Shown here: one piece after another, positions 25,897 to 38,515 of the stretch
How positions within the stretch are numbered: position 1 is the stretch's first letter
Layout of the letters: each line of letters opens with the position of its first letter
Position numbers and translations under genes: made by a program
Assembly (NCBI GenBank): GCA_932521035.1
Contig: OW051496.1
Coordinates: forward strand, 8,246,001-8,310,000
From: Oscheius dolichura
Lineage: Eukaryota; Nematoda; Chromadorea; Rhabditida; Rhabditidae
Reading direction: 5' to 3'
DNA: 64,000 nucleotides
Notes under the pieces: model-generated
The model's input: the letters and a program-made list of their open reading frames with translations, nothing else
Database searches by the model: none
What the model was told of the DNA's origin: nothing

Positions 25897-28800
25897 TCAC
25901 AAGAGGAGATTAGAAACCGAATTGAAAGCGACCAGCGCACAGGCAAATTGGAAATTTAAAAACTGAGGAAATATTGTGATGGCATTGATGATAGCCGCGA
26001 GACAATACGGCGACCAGAGGAGGAGATTGGCGGAGAGCATCCAAAATGCCTTCATACGGGCTTTCCTCCTGGCGGAATTGACCGTAACCACCCAGGGAGA
26101 GGCACTCCCCCCGGCACTGGACGGCCTCTTCTCCCTCGGTGCTCCCAACTGCTCCGTCTCGGGATATTTCACTCCAACAGCTGAAAATAAACACGTTAAC
26201 CCTTCTTGTTAATCGCTGTTTCTCCCAGTTAAAGTGCTTGTCTAAAATTGAAATAATTACCTTCGTCAGACGACTTCTCTGCTCCCGCCTGATGCGCGCT
26301 CAATTGAGAGCAGCTGGCCGATCGGTCACGCGAGTCTTCTGAAAGAATTTATGATGAGAAAAGAAGAGAGAAGAGATAAACATACTCGGTGAGAGGAGAG
26401 CCACGGCGATCGGGTGTTTGCCGGCATTGGGCTCGGAGACGGAAAGGGTTCGGGGACGGATCTTCTTCAACCAGCTGGTGAAGTCCGTCGAGGTCACGGA
26501 AGAGCTTCGGTCGATGTTTAGAGGCTCCTCCAGGGTGGAAGTCTTTCCAGTACAACACATTCTGGAAGGAGCTTGTGATATTGACACCGAGCTTCATTTT
26601 TGGTCCTGTACACCTTTCCCTGGCTATTTTTAGGGATTTTTGGGGGAAATTCGCTTCGGAGAGACTATATTAGTCACGAAACGAAAAAGCCCCTTTTTAG
26701 AAGGCTACTGTAATCGTTTTGATACCCTGTACTAAAAGTCTGGATCCCTGAGAGTCCCTTTATACAGCCCTCAGTCTATTTCAACTGTCCCAAGATTGTT
26801 TACCACCAAAATTCCCAAGGGTAATGGGGACAAGCCAAGGACATTTCCATAAACACGGTTGCTCCAGTTCAGATTTTATGAAAATAGAATTTCCCAAGTC
26901 CTACTTCAACACAAAATTCTGTTCAAGACCCACCTGCTTGTAAAGACCTCCGTGATGGAGAGGAACTGCCCATGTTGGGCTCCTTTCAATAGGTACAGTA
27001 TCATCGTGTAGCAGAACAATTCCAAGACATAAGGCAGGACACAGAGTGTCGTCAAGTGGACGATATTATAAGCCTGAAATGTTATTGTCTCTTTCTCTTC
27101 TTTTTGTTCTTGAAGCGTGGGCATTTGGAATTCCCAGGCTTGTCGGGGATTCTGACTTGGATTCGTTTAGTATGTACATGGTTTAATAGGGAGAGAGAAG
27201 GAGCAAAATCGGGGAGAATTAACAATTATCGGGAAGACTAAAAGAGGGATCTTTGGATATTATACCGTAGGGTGGTCGGCTAAATGACGTTAGAATCTTT
27301 TGAGGTTTCCCCCTTCGTTCCCGCTCTTTGAAATCATAGAACTCGACTCGGTTGGTTAGAGTTTGAGACCCAATTTCCGGGAGCTGTTTTCTGGGGAAAT
27401 TGATCTCTACTATTTGTAGTCTTTGGACTGAAGAAGACCTCGGGGAAAGGGCTCATCGTGTATTCTGTGTTGATCCGGGACAGGGCACCAGGGAAGGGAG
27501 CAAAAGAGCACGAGGGGCAGATTACAATAACATTGGCCTGCTATAGAAAGCACAAAGGGCAGAGGTTCTTTTGCAGATGCAGGAATTAATCAGGAAATGG
27601 GATTACTGTAAGGAGCGGGAGGCTATAATGAGAGCCTTGGACTTTTACCACGATTCTGTCAGAGAAATTTTACTGTAGTGGGGGTTATAAGAACTTTTTC
27701 AAGGCCCGTATTCGCTTCAAGACCAAGGGACGAAGGTTTGGACCCATTACCGTACGGTTCATTAAAAGAATTAGCGAGATTCAATTTTTATTCCGCTCTG
27801 GAATCCTTCTCTTTTCCAAGAGCTCTGTTAATTGTTTACTGTTCCCAAATTTCCCAAAGATGTTAAAATCCGTCCTCTCCCCCTCAAAAACAAGAAGCGG
27901 ACGGAATCTAGGGGTCAGTTTGCATTCGGAAGTCAAAGGTGTCATAATGACGTGGGCAACTTTTGCACACCCTAACCTCTGGGTGTCAACTTACAGGGCC
28001 AGCCTTTGGCAATCAAGGATTTATGAACTATGAACTAAAAATCGAGAAGTATGAGGATTATAGCCAGCTTTAAAGGAGGATTACTGTAGGTACCTGCTCA
28101 ATGTGCATCCATTGCCTGGACTCTTCCAGGATGCTTTCCTCGGTGAATTGCGGCGGATCTAGCCAAAACTTGACGGTTCCATTCGGCCAATACATCTAAA
28201 TAATTACCGTAATTCAATTTTCCGCTTATTCTCGCCCACCTCCGACGACTTGTTTGCCCTCAGCGATGCGTGATATGCATAATCTCGAATGTACTCGAGT
28301 TGCTCCATATGATCCATTCGTCGCTGTAACCTGAAGCCGGATTCCTCGTATTTTTGGAATTAATTGAGGAACCCCACCAGATTGTCACACATTGTTCTTT
28401 TCCGTCTCCGGGGGAGGAAGTGCCGAAGACGAAGAGCTGTGGCATCGAACAGATCAGAGCCAAACTCCAGGCAGCGATCAGGCACATTCTCGTATTATAG
28501 GGCTCTTTCTGGAACAGGAAATTATCCCCTACATCCGTAAAATATCGGCAGATTCTTTTATTCTATTGCCTTTCCCCAAATGGTACTCTTGGTTCGGGGT
28601 GGCCATGGGACAATGCGTTGTTGCGCTCACCACGGAAACATCGCTGGTTCGAACCCAATCGAGAAAACCTTCACGTTTCACCGGAATGTTCCCCCCCCCC
28701 CCCCAGTCAACAGAGCATGATCTGAATATCTTTGCCCCCATCTGATGAAAAGGAATGCCACGTAAATAACAGAAAAAGAGCACCCGGATCCACTAATCCC

Positions 28801-29699
28801 ACTGATCTTTCCCCTCTTTTTTTCATCGTTTTTCTACTGGAAATGATAGAATGAGGAAGTGTCCCATGTCTGGTTCTTACTTCTATATTAATCAGGAAAT
28901 GCCAGGCTTACCTTACGGGAAAGGCGACATGTCCGCATCGTAGCGGTAATGTATAATCGGTCAAAGGCCACTACAACCTGGAAGAGGGGGTTTCTTATTT
29001 GGAGAAGGGGGAGGAGAGGGTTACCTGCATGTTGGCAGTCAGGTAGAAGCCAAAGGCCGAGACGAATTTGAACAGGCGGCAGGCCAAGTCACCGGCGTCC
29101 CACTGAAAACCCGTATTTTACTCTGGGAGATCCTGATTTTTTTAGAGGAAAGGGTCCTCCCCTCAAAAGAGTCCTTCTGTTCTGTTAGAGAAATCAGTCA
29201 ACCTTTTTGGAGATTCGGGTCCAGCTGTTCAAACTGATCCTTTTTCGACTGCCTTTGTTTACGTGTTTACAGCTGGCCGCAACCTGGCCCATTCCCCGAA
29301 TTTCGGACAATAACGACGTCAGCCCCGGGGGTAAACAAGACTCACCCAAAATTGGGTGATCCAAATCAATTGGATAGGAGCATAGAGAAAAAGAATAATG
29401 AAATCTGCCGTGGTTAGACTAATTTTATAGGAATATAGACGAGCCGCCAGGATGAGTTTCTTCCTATCTGTCCGGCATAGGCGGAAGAGGGTGAAGGCAA
29501 AGGCCAACACTCCTAACAGGACAGAGGCGCCGTACATACACTTCTCCACCTAAAAATGACCTCATCTAATGATCTCGGGCGGAAGAAAACCTACCGTATA
29601 CCGCCAATCCATAGGTTTTATTACATCATTTGTCATAATGTACATTCCTCGTCGCCAGGGGCCTAAATGGACCCGCCAGTCCGGTTGAGACTCTTCCAT
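25897..29699 (-). CDS. GnRH/AKH-receptor-like neuropeptide GPCR
   Basis: Eleven minus-strand exons (29699-29595, 29549-29346, 29102-29025, 28977-28912, 28508-28378, 28330-28240, 28195-28094, 27073-26934, 26561-26386, 26338-26261, 26180-25897) give 484 residues. It is a rhodopsin-class receptor of the GnRH/AKH/vasopressin branch, which signals through G proteins. TM1 is GASVLLGVLAFAFTLFRL; TM2 is ISLTTADFIILFLYAPIQLI; TM3 starts after WDAGDLACR and ends with DRLY in place of DRY; TM4 is MCLIAAWSLALICSMPQLFV, the branch signature; TM5 begins YNIVHLTTLCVLPYVLELF; TM6 is FWMLSANLLLWSPYCLAA. Extracellular loop 2 (about 80 residues) and intracellular loop 3 (about 150, Ser-rich) are long. TM7 ends SVSNLLL and the protein stops with no cytosolic tail and no NPxxY. 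The start follows a TTGTTTAG acceptor. Intron 28093-27074 is about 1 kb. Confidence 0.85.
28691..28704. repeat. poly-C tract
   Basis: Fourteen consecutive C in a GPCR intron. A simple homopolymer prone to length error. Confidence 0.9.
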
Positions 29700-32600
29700 A
29701 TCGGGATGGCTGTCTCTTCTAAACAAGTTGTTTTCTTAGACAATTAGAGAGGGAGAATGAGGAGGAAGTACCGGCAGGGAATGGATAAGTGACCAATTTA
29801 AAGAACAGACGGGATCAGCTTAATTAGGAGGGGGAATGCCAATTCATTTAACTCTCTCTTTCTCTCTCCGTCCGACAAAGAACGGGGTGGAGAGAAGAAA
29901 AACCAAGCGGGGGGCATGGGAGAGTGATCGGTTGTTTCCTTCTTATTGCATTATGCAGTGATGAGCCGGGGCAGGGCAGAGACGAGTTATGGGTTATTTT
30001 AGAGACTGGAGAATAATCTGAGACGTCACAGAGGAGGGAAGAAAAGGACAGACCGGGGAGAGAAAAGTCGGTGAGAAAGAGGCGGCCACCTCGAAAGGAC
30101 AGGCAACGAACCGGGAAAGTGTAGGGTGCCCTTTTTTAGAATAACATAGAGAGAAAGGCGGAGGTGTCTTTAATTTCCGACGAGCAGTGCTTCGTTTCCC
30201 GGGCAAAACATTGTGTGTGTATGTCTAAAAGGGGACACGGAATGGATTAAACGATCACAAGTCAAAAATTTACCAGGAAAGGAAAGAAGTGATTGAAAAT
30301 TCCACTGCCCGCCTACGAAAGCAGAAGGAGAAAAATCAGCTGTCCCGTTTAAATGTAGCCCAGATCAAGGCTGTTAGGGAGGAGAGGGACAGAAGAGAGC
30401 AGCTGATTTAGGCAGGGGGCAGCCTGTAGTAATAAAACTAATCAGCCTCCCGAACACAAGGAGTTGCCCCACTCCCGGTCCCGCATACTATCAGTACAGA
30501 AAAGGCAACACAAAGGACAAGAGATTATGAACGGCGGCCGGAGGGAGCGGCACAGTGGAATCGGAAATCAAAATGAGTGGGTGGAACTGGAAATTTTTGG
30601 AGGGTGGAGAGGAACATGCAAGTACCACAGCAGAGTGACCAGTGGTCACAACTACGCGAGAGCGTCATCTGACCAAAGCGGTCAACTGGGCAGGAAAGGT
30701 TTTGGGGGGACTTGGGAGCATTGGCCAGAAAGAAACCAGAAATATCCAATTGGACCTACAATTTCTATACAAAATAATACCCCCCGGGCCAGCGGAGCCC
30801 GATGCCTGTCGCCCTCCTCCCTCTCATAAAGTTCCTGGCTCACAGGAGACCTCTGACTGGCTCATAACCCTGTATTCCCAGGAAAAGGAGGCCGAATTTG
30901 ACTGTCAAGTAAATTGCCCCCAACTCCCTTCGTTCCAGGACCCCGTGAAGCCCTCACCTTATCATGTTGCATGATATCGAAGCGTTCCCCTCCCCCCTGC
31001 CCGCTATCTCCTTCCCTATTCCGACGTAATAATTTCTTTAGTCTCTCCATATTCAATAACTTCTGTCTCAAATTCTATCGCAATAAAATATGATTAACTT
31101 AATTCAGAGCCACGCAAATTCTTTGACCTTATCAGACACATATGACCAAGACACTTTCTTGCGTAACAGTCAGAAAGGTTTTAGAATTTTAATGTGATCA
31201 TTTATGCGCGAGCGTAGTCGTCGTAGGCGTTCGAGAGAAAAGAAAGGAGAGAGGCAGAAGAGAAGGGGTTCGACTTCCTTATCGGGGAACGGGATCTCCC
31301 ATATGACAGAGAGATGTCGAATATGGCTCGGCTTATCAAAAAATGACCATCTATCATATTTAGAGGGGAGAAGAGCACCTCTGGGAGAAGGGGAAGCGAG
31401 TGTTCATTCGGATGAAAACATACTGGTGGCTATAGTCCGTCGTGAAGACAAGGACCAGCGGACCAGTGATTTCTAGATTTTCAGTGACGAAATTGAAAAT
31501 CAGGAATGTATTAGAACAGAAAATGGCCAGAAGGTCTCGAAACGATTGGTCCTTGAGTTGGAAACGGACTAGGGCGGGCAGATGGTGCCATTTTGGTCTC
31601 AAACCCCGTTTTTTAAGCTTGGGCCGGCTTTTACTTGGGAAATAAGAGAAGCAGTGGAGCTAGAGTGCCGGAACCGGTTAAGGAATCCGTCAGTACCTAA
31701 TTAGGGTTTCTCTAGACAATTTCGGGGGTCATATTCCCCAGCCAAGCAAGACTTGAAATCGGCTTGGTCTCCCGGCGGCCGGGGTTTCCCCACTTCTGAA
31801 CCTAATAGATCACGAATAGTTTTGCCAGTTACAAAATATTTACAAGATTCAGTTTAGAACAGGTGTCCCCTCATTAAAAAATTTCCTTTGGGGTTCAAAA
31901 ATTAGAGGAAATGGCGAGAAATATGGGAAAGAGTGGAGCTGGTAACCTCTAGGACCGGATGAAATAATTTTTAACGGAAATTTCATCAAGAAATCTTCAC
32001 AGAGATCACCCGGAAGAACATCTGCCAGGTATAAACAGCCTTGAGAAGGAGGACAATTGAGGAGGGCCGGCTTTTTTCACCTGCCCCCCGGTACGGGCCC
32101 TATTTTCTGCCTGTTGATCCTTCTCTGGGCTCGTTTAATTTTCACCGTTCTCAGAAGTATTATTGCGAAAAAAATATAGACTAGTGTTTCGAGAATAGAA
32201 CACTCCGCTCTCTATTTTTTGGCTCTTACAGTAATCCTTGGTTCTTGACATAATTTCTGAGCTCTGTCGAAAAGACAAAGAACGTTGGCATTCTTTAACG
32301 GGAACAGAGACAAAGACATGCTTTTTTAGCCAGGTATTTACCTCCCCTTTTCTCTTTTCTAGTCTCTTAATTCTGCCCCTAATTTAGTCGAAGAATAGTC
32401 ACTGACGGAGGGAGAGTCAGCTGCTAATGGTTTACGAAAATTACGGAAAGGATAAAGATCGCCTCTCACTTTGCATAAGTGGCTTCTGTGCCGAGGGAGA
32501 GGCAAATAAAAGAGTCACTTTAACCCCCCGAAAAATAGAGGACTGACTGACCAAAACAACGGCAATAATCGGATAAAATAGAAAAGTTCCGAAAGGACCG

Positions 32601-35600
32601 GGAGAGAGAGATTTACTCCTCCGGAAAGGGGGAAAGAAGGCGGAGCCTCGTGGGGGAGGCGCGGGAGAAAAAAAGCTGCTGCCTCTCTCCTACACACCTC
32701 GGGGGAGGTCAGATTACGAGAGGAATGGAGATTTGAAACAATTTGAGTAGGGAGGTGTTCATTTGGATAGGCTCTCTCTCTAACTAGACCCGGATCATTC
32801 TGGGAATCGGGAGAAGAGGAAATATATGACGAAATACACAAAAAAATAGGAGGAGAGAGAAGGGCCATTCACCAAGAAGCGACATATGAGGTCGTAGATG
32901 TCAGGCCTGACCCTCGTACAAGTTCCGAACCCCCAAGCAACCTATCCATAGGGTTTTAGAGGCATGGAACGGCCCTCGTTCTGTCTAACGCCTACTACAA
33001 GTCACCTTCTGAAGATAAAAGAGCCCAACCAACAGTCGAATCCATAAGAATTGTACCTGATGAGATTTTCTGACCAGAGGGATTTCTTTGTCGCCAACTT
33101 CCCTTCCGATGGATATTCCAAGACTTATTGTAATCTTTGTGTGGGAAGTATAAAAATTAGAGGGCGATCCGGGAAACGTCGAAGATATTCGTTGGAAATC
33201 GACTATTGGAGAGGATGTCTCTTGGCAAACCTAGAGACACCTCCTTGACATCTTGTAGAGGCGAATCTTGCCCCTCAAACTCATGGTGGCTGCTACCCAC
33301 ATTGCTATCTTTGAAAGCGACCCTGTTGAGGTACTTTATGATAAAACTTGGACTCCTGACCGGAAAAACTTCTGAAAATGCGGAAGAAAGGGATGGAAAG
33401 CCTCTTAATCCTCTCCCGTCTGCACCGGCCCCATAAATTCTCGCAAAAATGTTACAAATTATTCAATCTTTAGCCTAACCAAAGCCTTGGCGGCTCATCG
33501 GGGAAGGCATTAATCATGGACGAGCTCTGGAAACAGTTGGGAACAGCTACCGCCTACCAATTCGTACTACTGCTTTTTGGTTAACAGATCAACGTCTTCC
33601 CTCAATTTCCTACCAATATAACACTTTTTATAGGGAGAGGATGACTAATCTTCTCTTTTTTTGGTATTAATAATTCTCGAAGAAGCCCCTCCAAGAGAGA
33701 AACGGAGCGTGATATCTAGAAGCCGTTCTTTATTTAGTAGCTCGGGGGACATCTGTTACTTTATGGAAAAAAGGGAACTATGGGAAGGGAGGTCGGCTCA
33801 CTTGCTATGCGTCGTCATAAAAGATCGCTCGTTTATAATAAAAAGTTGGTTGAATTGGCAAAATGGCGGAAAATTTGAGCCCGTGTAATAAAGAGAGGGA
33901 GAGAGAGAGTCCGCCTGAGGGGAGACGGCTATTTCTGGTCATTGTTGTGAGTAGAAATAGAATCTGGCCGGTGAGCTATGACCGGGTTCAACTTCCAAAG
34001 AAATCTGGTAAAGCGGAAGGAAAGGGATTCAGAGAAGAGGAAGAAGAAGAACTGAACAGAAGACTAGGGGAGGAGGCAGTTGGCCACCCTAGATTCTAGA
34101 TGGCCCTTTCGTTTTCAGGTTCCGGGGACTCTATTGTCGTTATCCTGGTCTTCAATTTCCTACCCCTCCATGAAACAGACTTTCCAAGAGGAAAACGGGC
34201 ATAAGTCCTCCTAACAAAAGGTTAGAAAACCGGGAGCGGGGGACGGAATTGAAACTCAGGTAGCTCTAATTATTCCTGGTAAATTGTCTCTCCGATAGAG
34301 GTAGGCGCCGAGTTCCGAGAACTTTTTCTGTGTACACAGCTCCAGATCTCTCCGCAAATGTGAATTTAATAGAATCGGGAAACAATGAAAGGTAGAGGGG
34401 GCGGTTTTCTTCGTTGGCCGTTGTTTTCCCCGGGAAACGTCGTTTTCGGTCATTTTCCCCCAAGTTCCTGAGCCAGGTAGGGCAGGGCAAGGGCCGTTCC
34501 GAGGACACAGTGCCACAAGAACCGGGCCATGGAAAGAAAACTAGTTGGCGAAGATACTGTACTCCTTCTAGAATGCCGTATAGCCGGGTATAATGTATAA
34601 CTGCAACTGATTATTGCTCGGTTCTTCCCCGTCCGATGATCTCCCATAATTAAATGTAACGCTTCAATAAGTCCTTCCATTAAAATCCGTCTATTTTAAT
34701 ATAAATGAATATCAAAAGTAGAAATAACCGATTCCTTCTTGTGTTAGTCTCGTTCCAAAGTGCAATGACTCTCAATCAACCTCATACAAATGCCCCCCTA
34801 TAAAAACATGACAGGTAGGTGGTAGGGCGGCCACCAGGGCCATTCCCCCTTTAAACTTTAATATTTCCAACGGAGATTCTTTCGAATAATCAATCACCGC
34901 TACTCCGTTTTCTCTCTCTGAATAATTCTAAAAGTACTCCTCCGGTTGGGGCGTCTAGTCACGAAACTAACGAGCGTGGATGACAAATCTTTTCCCCAAA
35001 AAGCAAGAAGAAAAAGTAATAGAAGAAGTTAAAATCGAATCACTAGAATGTGGTCGTTATAATGAGGGAGACGAGGAGAAAGAACTAGAAGGAAGTCTGG
35101 GAAATGGCGGGGGAGACGGTGGCGGCTATAAAGAGAGAGGACGGGGGACGAGGGCTTGTCTCTCCTCTCCTGACCAACCTGGGGAGACTAACCAGATTAC
35201 CCGCCACATGCAAAAAAGAATGCAGCTGGCGGTTGACTGGCGGTTCTGTGAGCTGACTGAGAAAGAGAGAAATGGGATCAAAAAGAGATATTTCTCGGGG
35301 GAAAAGGTCGAAGTATGAGCAATTCTGTCGATTTATATCCTAAACATGTTTGTTCGAGAAAGAAGGAATCTTATGAAGAGAATGGAGGGAACAAAGCCCG
35401 GGGGTTGTTTTTACTTTCTCTCTTTTGACCAGAGCTTGATTATGACGTAGCGTTTCCGGAGTTCTTCTGGTCAGAAAGGACTAGACTAGGACTTTTCTCT
35501 CGATGTTTTTGATTCAATGGGAAGAATCAACCTGATGATGGATTACTGTAGTCTGCCCATCAAGAGTCATGTCTAATAGAAAGGAGGAGCGCTTCGGAAT

Positions 35601-38296
35601 CTCTGCGCAGTTCCATGATCAAACATTCCTGATTTCCAATCTTGTCACTGATAATCGGGAAACCACGGCAATTTTTCCATTAAAAGGTCTTGAAGCGCGA
35701 AAATGGATTACAGCAAGCCATTGACTTTATTTTCATACCGAAGGGAGGAAAATTTAAACATTTTTCGGGTGAAGAAACCCCGGGTAAAACTGGACAAAGG
35801 TCAATTCTATGGTACTGTTCACCATTGAGGTTGGCAGAGACCTAAACATCTAGTTATTTGATTCCAAAGGGAATGCAAGTCTGGAGGAACGCCGTTCCAA
35901 CCACCCGAGAACTTAGAAAAAAAAGCAGAACCTCCACCAAAGATCTTAAAAAAATAAGAACGGTGCATGATCTGCTCCTTGTGTTTAAAGTAAACACGAT
36001 ATCTTGGCAGATAGTTTGCAGCTGGTCGCGTTTACTCAAGATGAAGAGCTTTCCTCGCCTTTCATCCGTTCTCCCTGACTTTTCAGACTAAAAAGAGACC
36101 TTTTCCGAAGTCGTTTTTTCATGGCTCGGAAGGGATTATCCATGTTTCTAATGACTCCAGAGAGACTAGACTCTAGTGTTACTTTACGAGGAAAGAAGGG
36201 AAAAGAGGCAAAATTGGCCGGCCAAGAGTCGTTTCTGGTTTGGTTTGGCAAATAAGTTCTTGACCGTCTTCAACTAGCCCTTCCCTTCCCTTTCTCTGCC
36301 CGTCTTCTCTGCCCTCACTTACAGCCAACAATTCTTTCACCTCACCCTCACACACTTGAATACTTTCTCCCCTTTCCCTCCCTGCCCTCTCTTATATAAA
36401 CAGCCGTAGCAGCTGATTTATGGCACAACTATATAGACGAGTGAATTAGATTACCGAAAAGTACTCGAAAATTGACTTGCTTTGACTTTTTTGACGGCGG
36501 AAACCAGCTAAATTTAGTACGTTTCGTACCAGTCGAAGAGGCGCCAAGATTACGTGACAGAGATGAAAAAATTGAAGAGCTCTCGGCTCTGCCAAAAAAA
36601 CGGAGAAGAGAGGTTATGAAAAGGTTCAAGTGTGGTCGCTGACTGCTGGAGCGGGGGGAGAGAACGCGTGTATATTCACATTTCCGGTGGGTTGCAAACT
36701 GGGAGGAGGGTTAGGAGAAATGGGGAGAAATTAGGACTCGGGAAGAGAGGAGCATATTTCCGGCTTGGGCAGAGATCTGATTCCCGGTTAATTCGAGGAA
36801 GTACGAGGAAAGGGAGTGTATGAATTGAGCAGGAATTAGAAGAGAAGGAACTAGTGGGACCAAACTGGATGCTGGTAAAGGGCAGAGCAGGGATTTCACC
36901 AAAAATGGGTTCTGGGTTATTGGGAGAAGAAGAAGAGCGAAGAGAAAAGGAGTGGGAGTTCTTCTCGCCCAATATATCGTTTTGTTTCCATTTTGACCAT
37001 AAAATTGGATCAAATATATCAAAAATGTCATCAATTTCCCCAAATGTTCAAGTTTTCGGCCATTTTCCCAGTTGAAATTGAACCAGCGCGCCTAAATAAC
37101 GAACTTTTGGGTCAAAAACCAAACTTTGGGTTATTGAAGTCCGGATTTCAGAATTGTTGGGTCCTACCTGGATATTATGTTGTATTTATTAATAATGGTG
37201 GGAGAATAGAGTAGGGAAGGGAGGCGGAAAGTTTTGACAGAGACTACAGTAACCCGGGTAAGAATGTGGAAGAGTGGAGACGGTCTTATACCGGGTTTTG
37301 ATTAGAATAGCCACTGATACGTCTCCCCTCTCTCCACGCTGCTACTATTGCTTCTCCCCTCCTCCTTCCCATCCCCGCCGTAAATACGACTACTATAGAC
37401 GCTGCTCGCGGTAGCCGGCTCTTTGTCTGCGGGAGGAGCACATGTGTAAAAGAGAAAGAGAAAACAGCCTCCCACATTAGGGCAGGAAGGCACACGACGC
37501 TCATTAACAAAACACTAGGATGAGCCGGAGGGATCTTTGTCAGGTCCTGGGAGCAGGCGGGAATCCTTGATTTTTTAATGGGGAGTCGTTCTTTTTCTGT
37601 CTCTTGAACGGGGGAAGACAGCAAAAATCTGATAATTTTTCGGGTGGGCCGGAAGGAAAACAGAAGTTTCAAAAAGAAGGGGGCTTTGTTCGCGGGAAAT
37701 TTATCACCGAGAGAAATAAACGAGGCGTGACGGCAGAGAAAAGGCTCGACCCCGGAAATGGTGACAGCCCCCGGGGGAAATTCTCAGGCCTGTTTATCAT
37801 AAACATTTTATGATATCTTTTACTCGTGATAAATATTTAACTGTTATCGCTTTGATTTCTCCCGAGGATCCTCGAAAGGTCTTTCACAAAGATCGCCTGT
37901 CTGACTTTTAGCCAAAACTTCCGCTGTATTTTCTAGAATCCGGCTCGTTTTATCTCCAAAAGGACTCTGTATCCAGGAATTGGAAATGGTAAAAGGACGG
38001 TGAAATTTGACCTTATCCAGGAACAGACCATGACCACAGTTCGCGTCTAATTGCTAAAATAAAATTAGAGAATAATCAGGGCCGGTCCGGCCAGAGTGAA
38101 TTCTCTCTTGCTCGGAAAATAGAGTTAATTTCCGTCACCCACTTGTGATTGTTGATATGAGGGGAGAATGAGTGGGAGAGAGATGAAGAAAAGCACAGGA
38201 GAGGAAATAGAAAGGAATAGAAAATAGAAATTCATAAAAAGAGATCAAAGTATGACACATGTATACAAAAAAAAAGTAAAAGGAAAAAGAATAAGC
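29700..38296. other. gene-poor region
   Basis: About 8.6 kb with no exon I can support on either strand. Open frames are short, lack flanking splice sites, and do not resemble known families. The sequence is purine-biased on the + strand (GGAGA/GAAGA-rich runs), and GATTACTGTAG-type motifs recur (for example 35541). It may hold long 5' introns or regulatory DNA of the GPCR. Confidence 0.4.
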
Positions 38297-38407
38297 TCAG
38301 CAGGACAGATCACGCTGTAGCCTGATCCTATACTGAGAGAAGAGATGGTCTATCCTGGAAGTTAGCTGGTGGCGGGGACCATGGCTCAGCAGGGCAGCAT
38401 CATACGC
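38297..38407 (-). CDS. possible terminal exon of an unidentified minus-strand gene
   Basis: After a clean TTTTCAG acceptor the minus strand reads AYDAALLSHGPRHQLTSR and on to RLQRDLSC and a stop. The stretch just upstream (38481 up to about 38515) ends at a GTAATT donor and in phase reads SLFCIEVVSQSLLW, a hydrophobic helix. The two could be the end of a membrane protein. I could not find a convincing acceptor or further upstream exons, so the gene remains partial. Confidence 0.3.
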   Translation of the reverse strand, partial: AYDAALLSHGPRHQLTSRIDHLFSQYRIRLQRDLSC

Positions 38408-38515
38408 CTGAAAATGAGAAAATTAATTGGCAAAATTAAAATAATGAAGTGGATAATTTATTATAGGAGGAGTTAATTACCCAGAGAAGCGATTGCGACA
38501 CCACTTCAATGCAAA

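Noticed and set aside
28640-28670. GGTTCGAACCC resembling a tRNA B box.
   Set aside because: No matching A box or acceptor stem at tRNA distance; it lies in a GPCR intron.
34980-35318. Plus-strand open frame, acidic and Gly-rich.
   Set aside because: Low-complexity composition from purine-rich DNA, no splice context and no family match.
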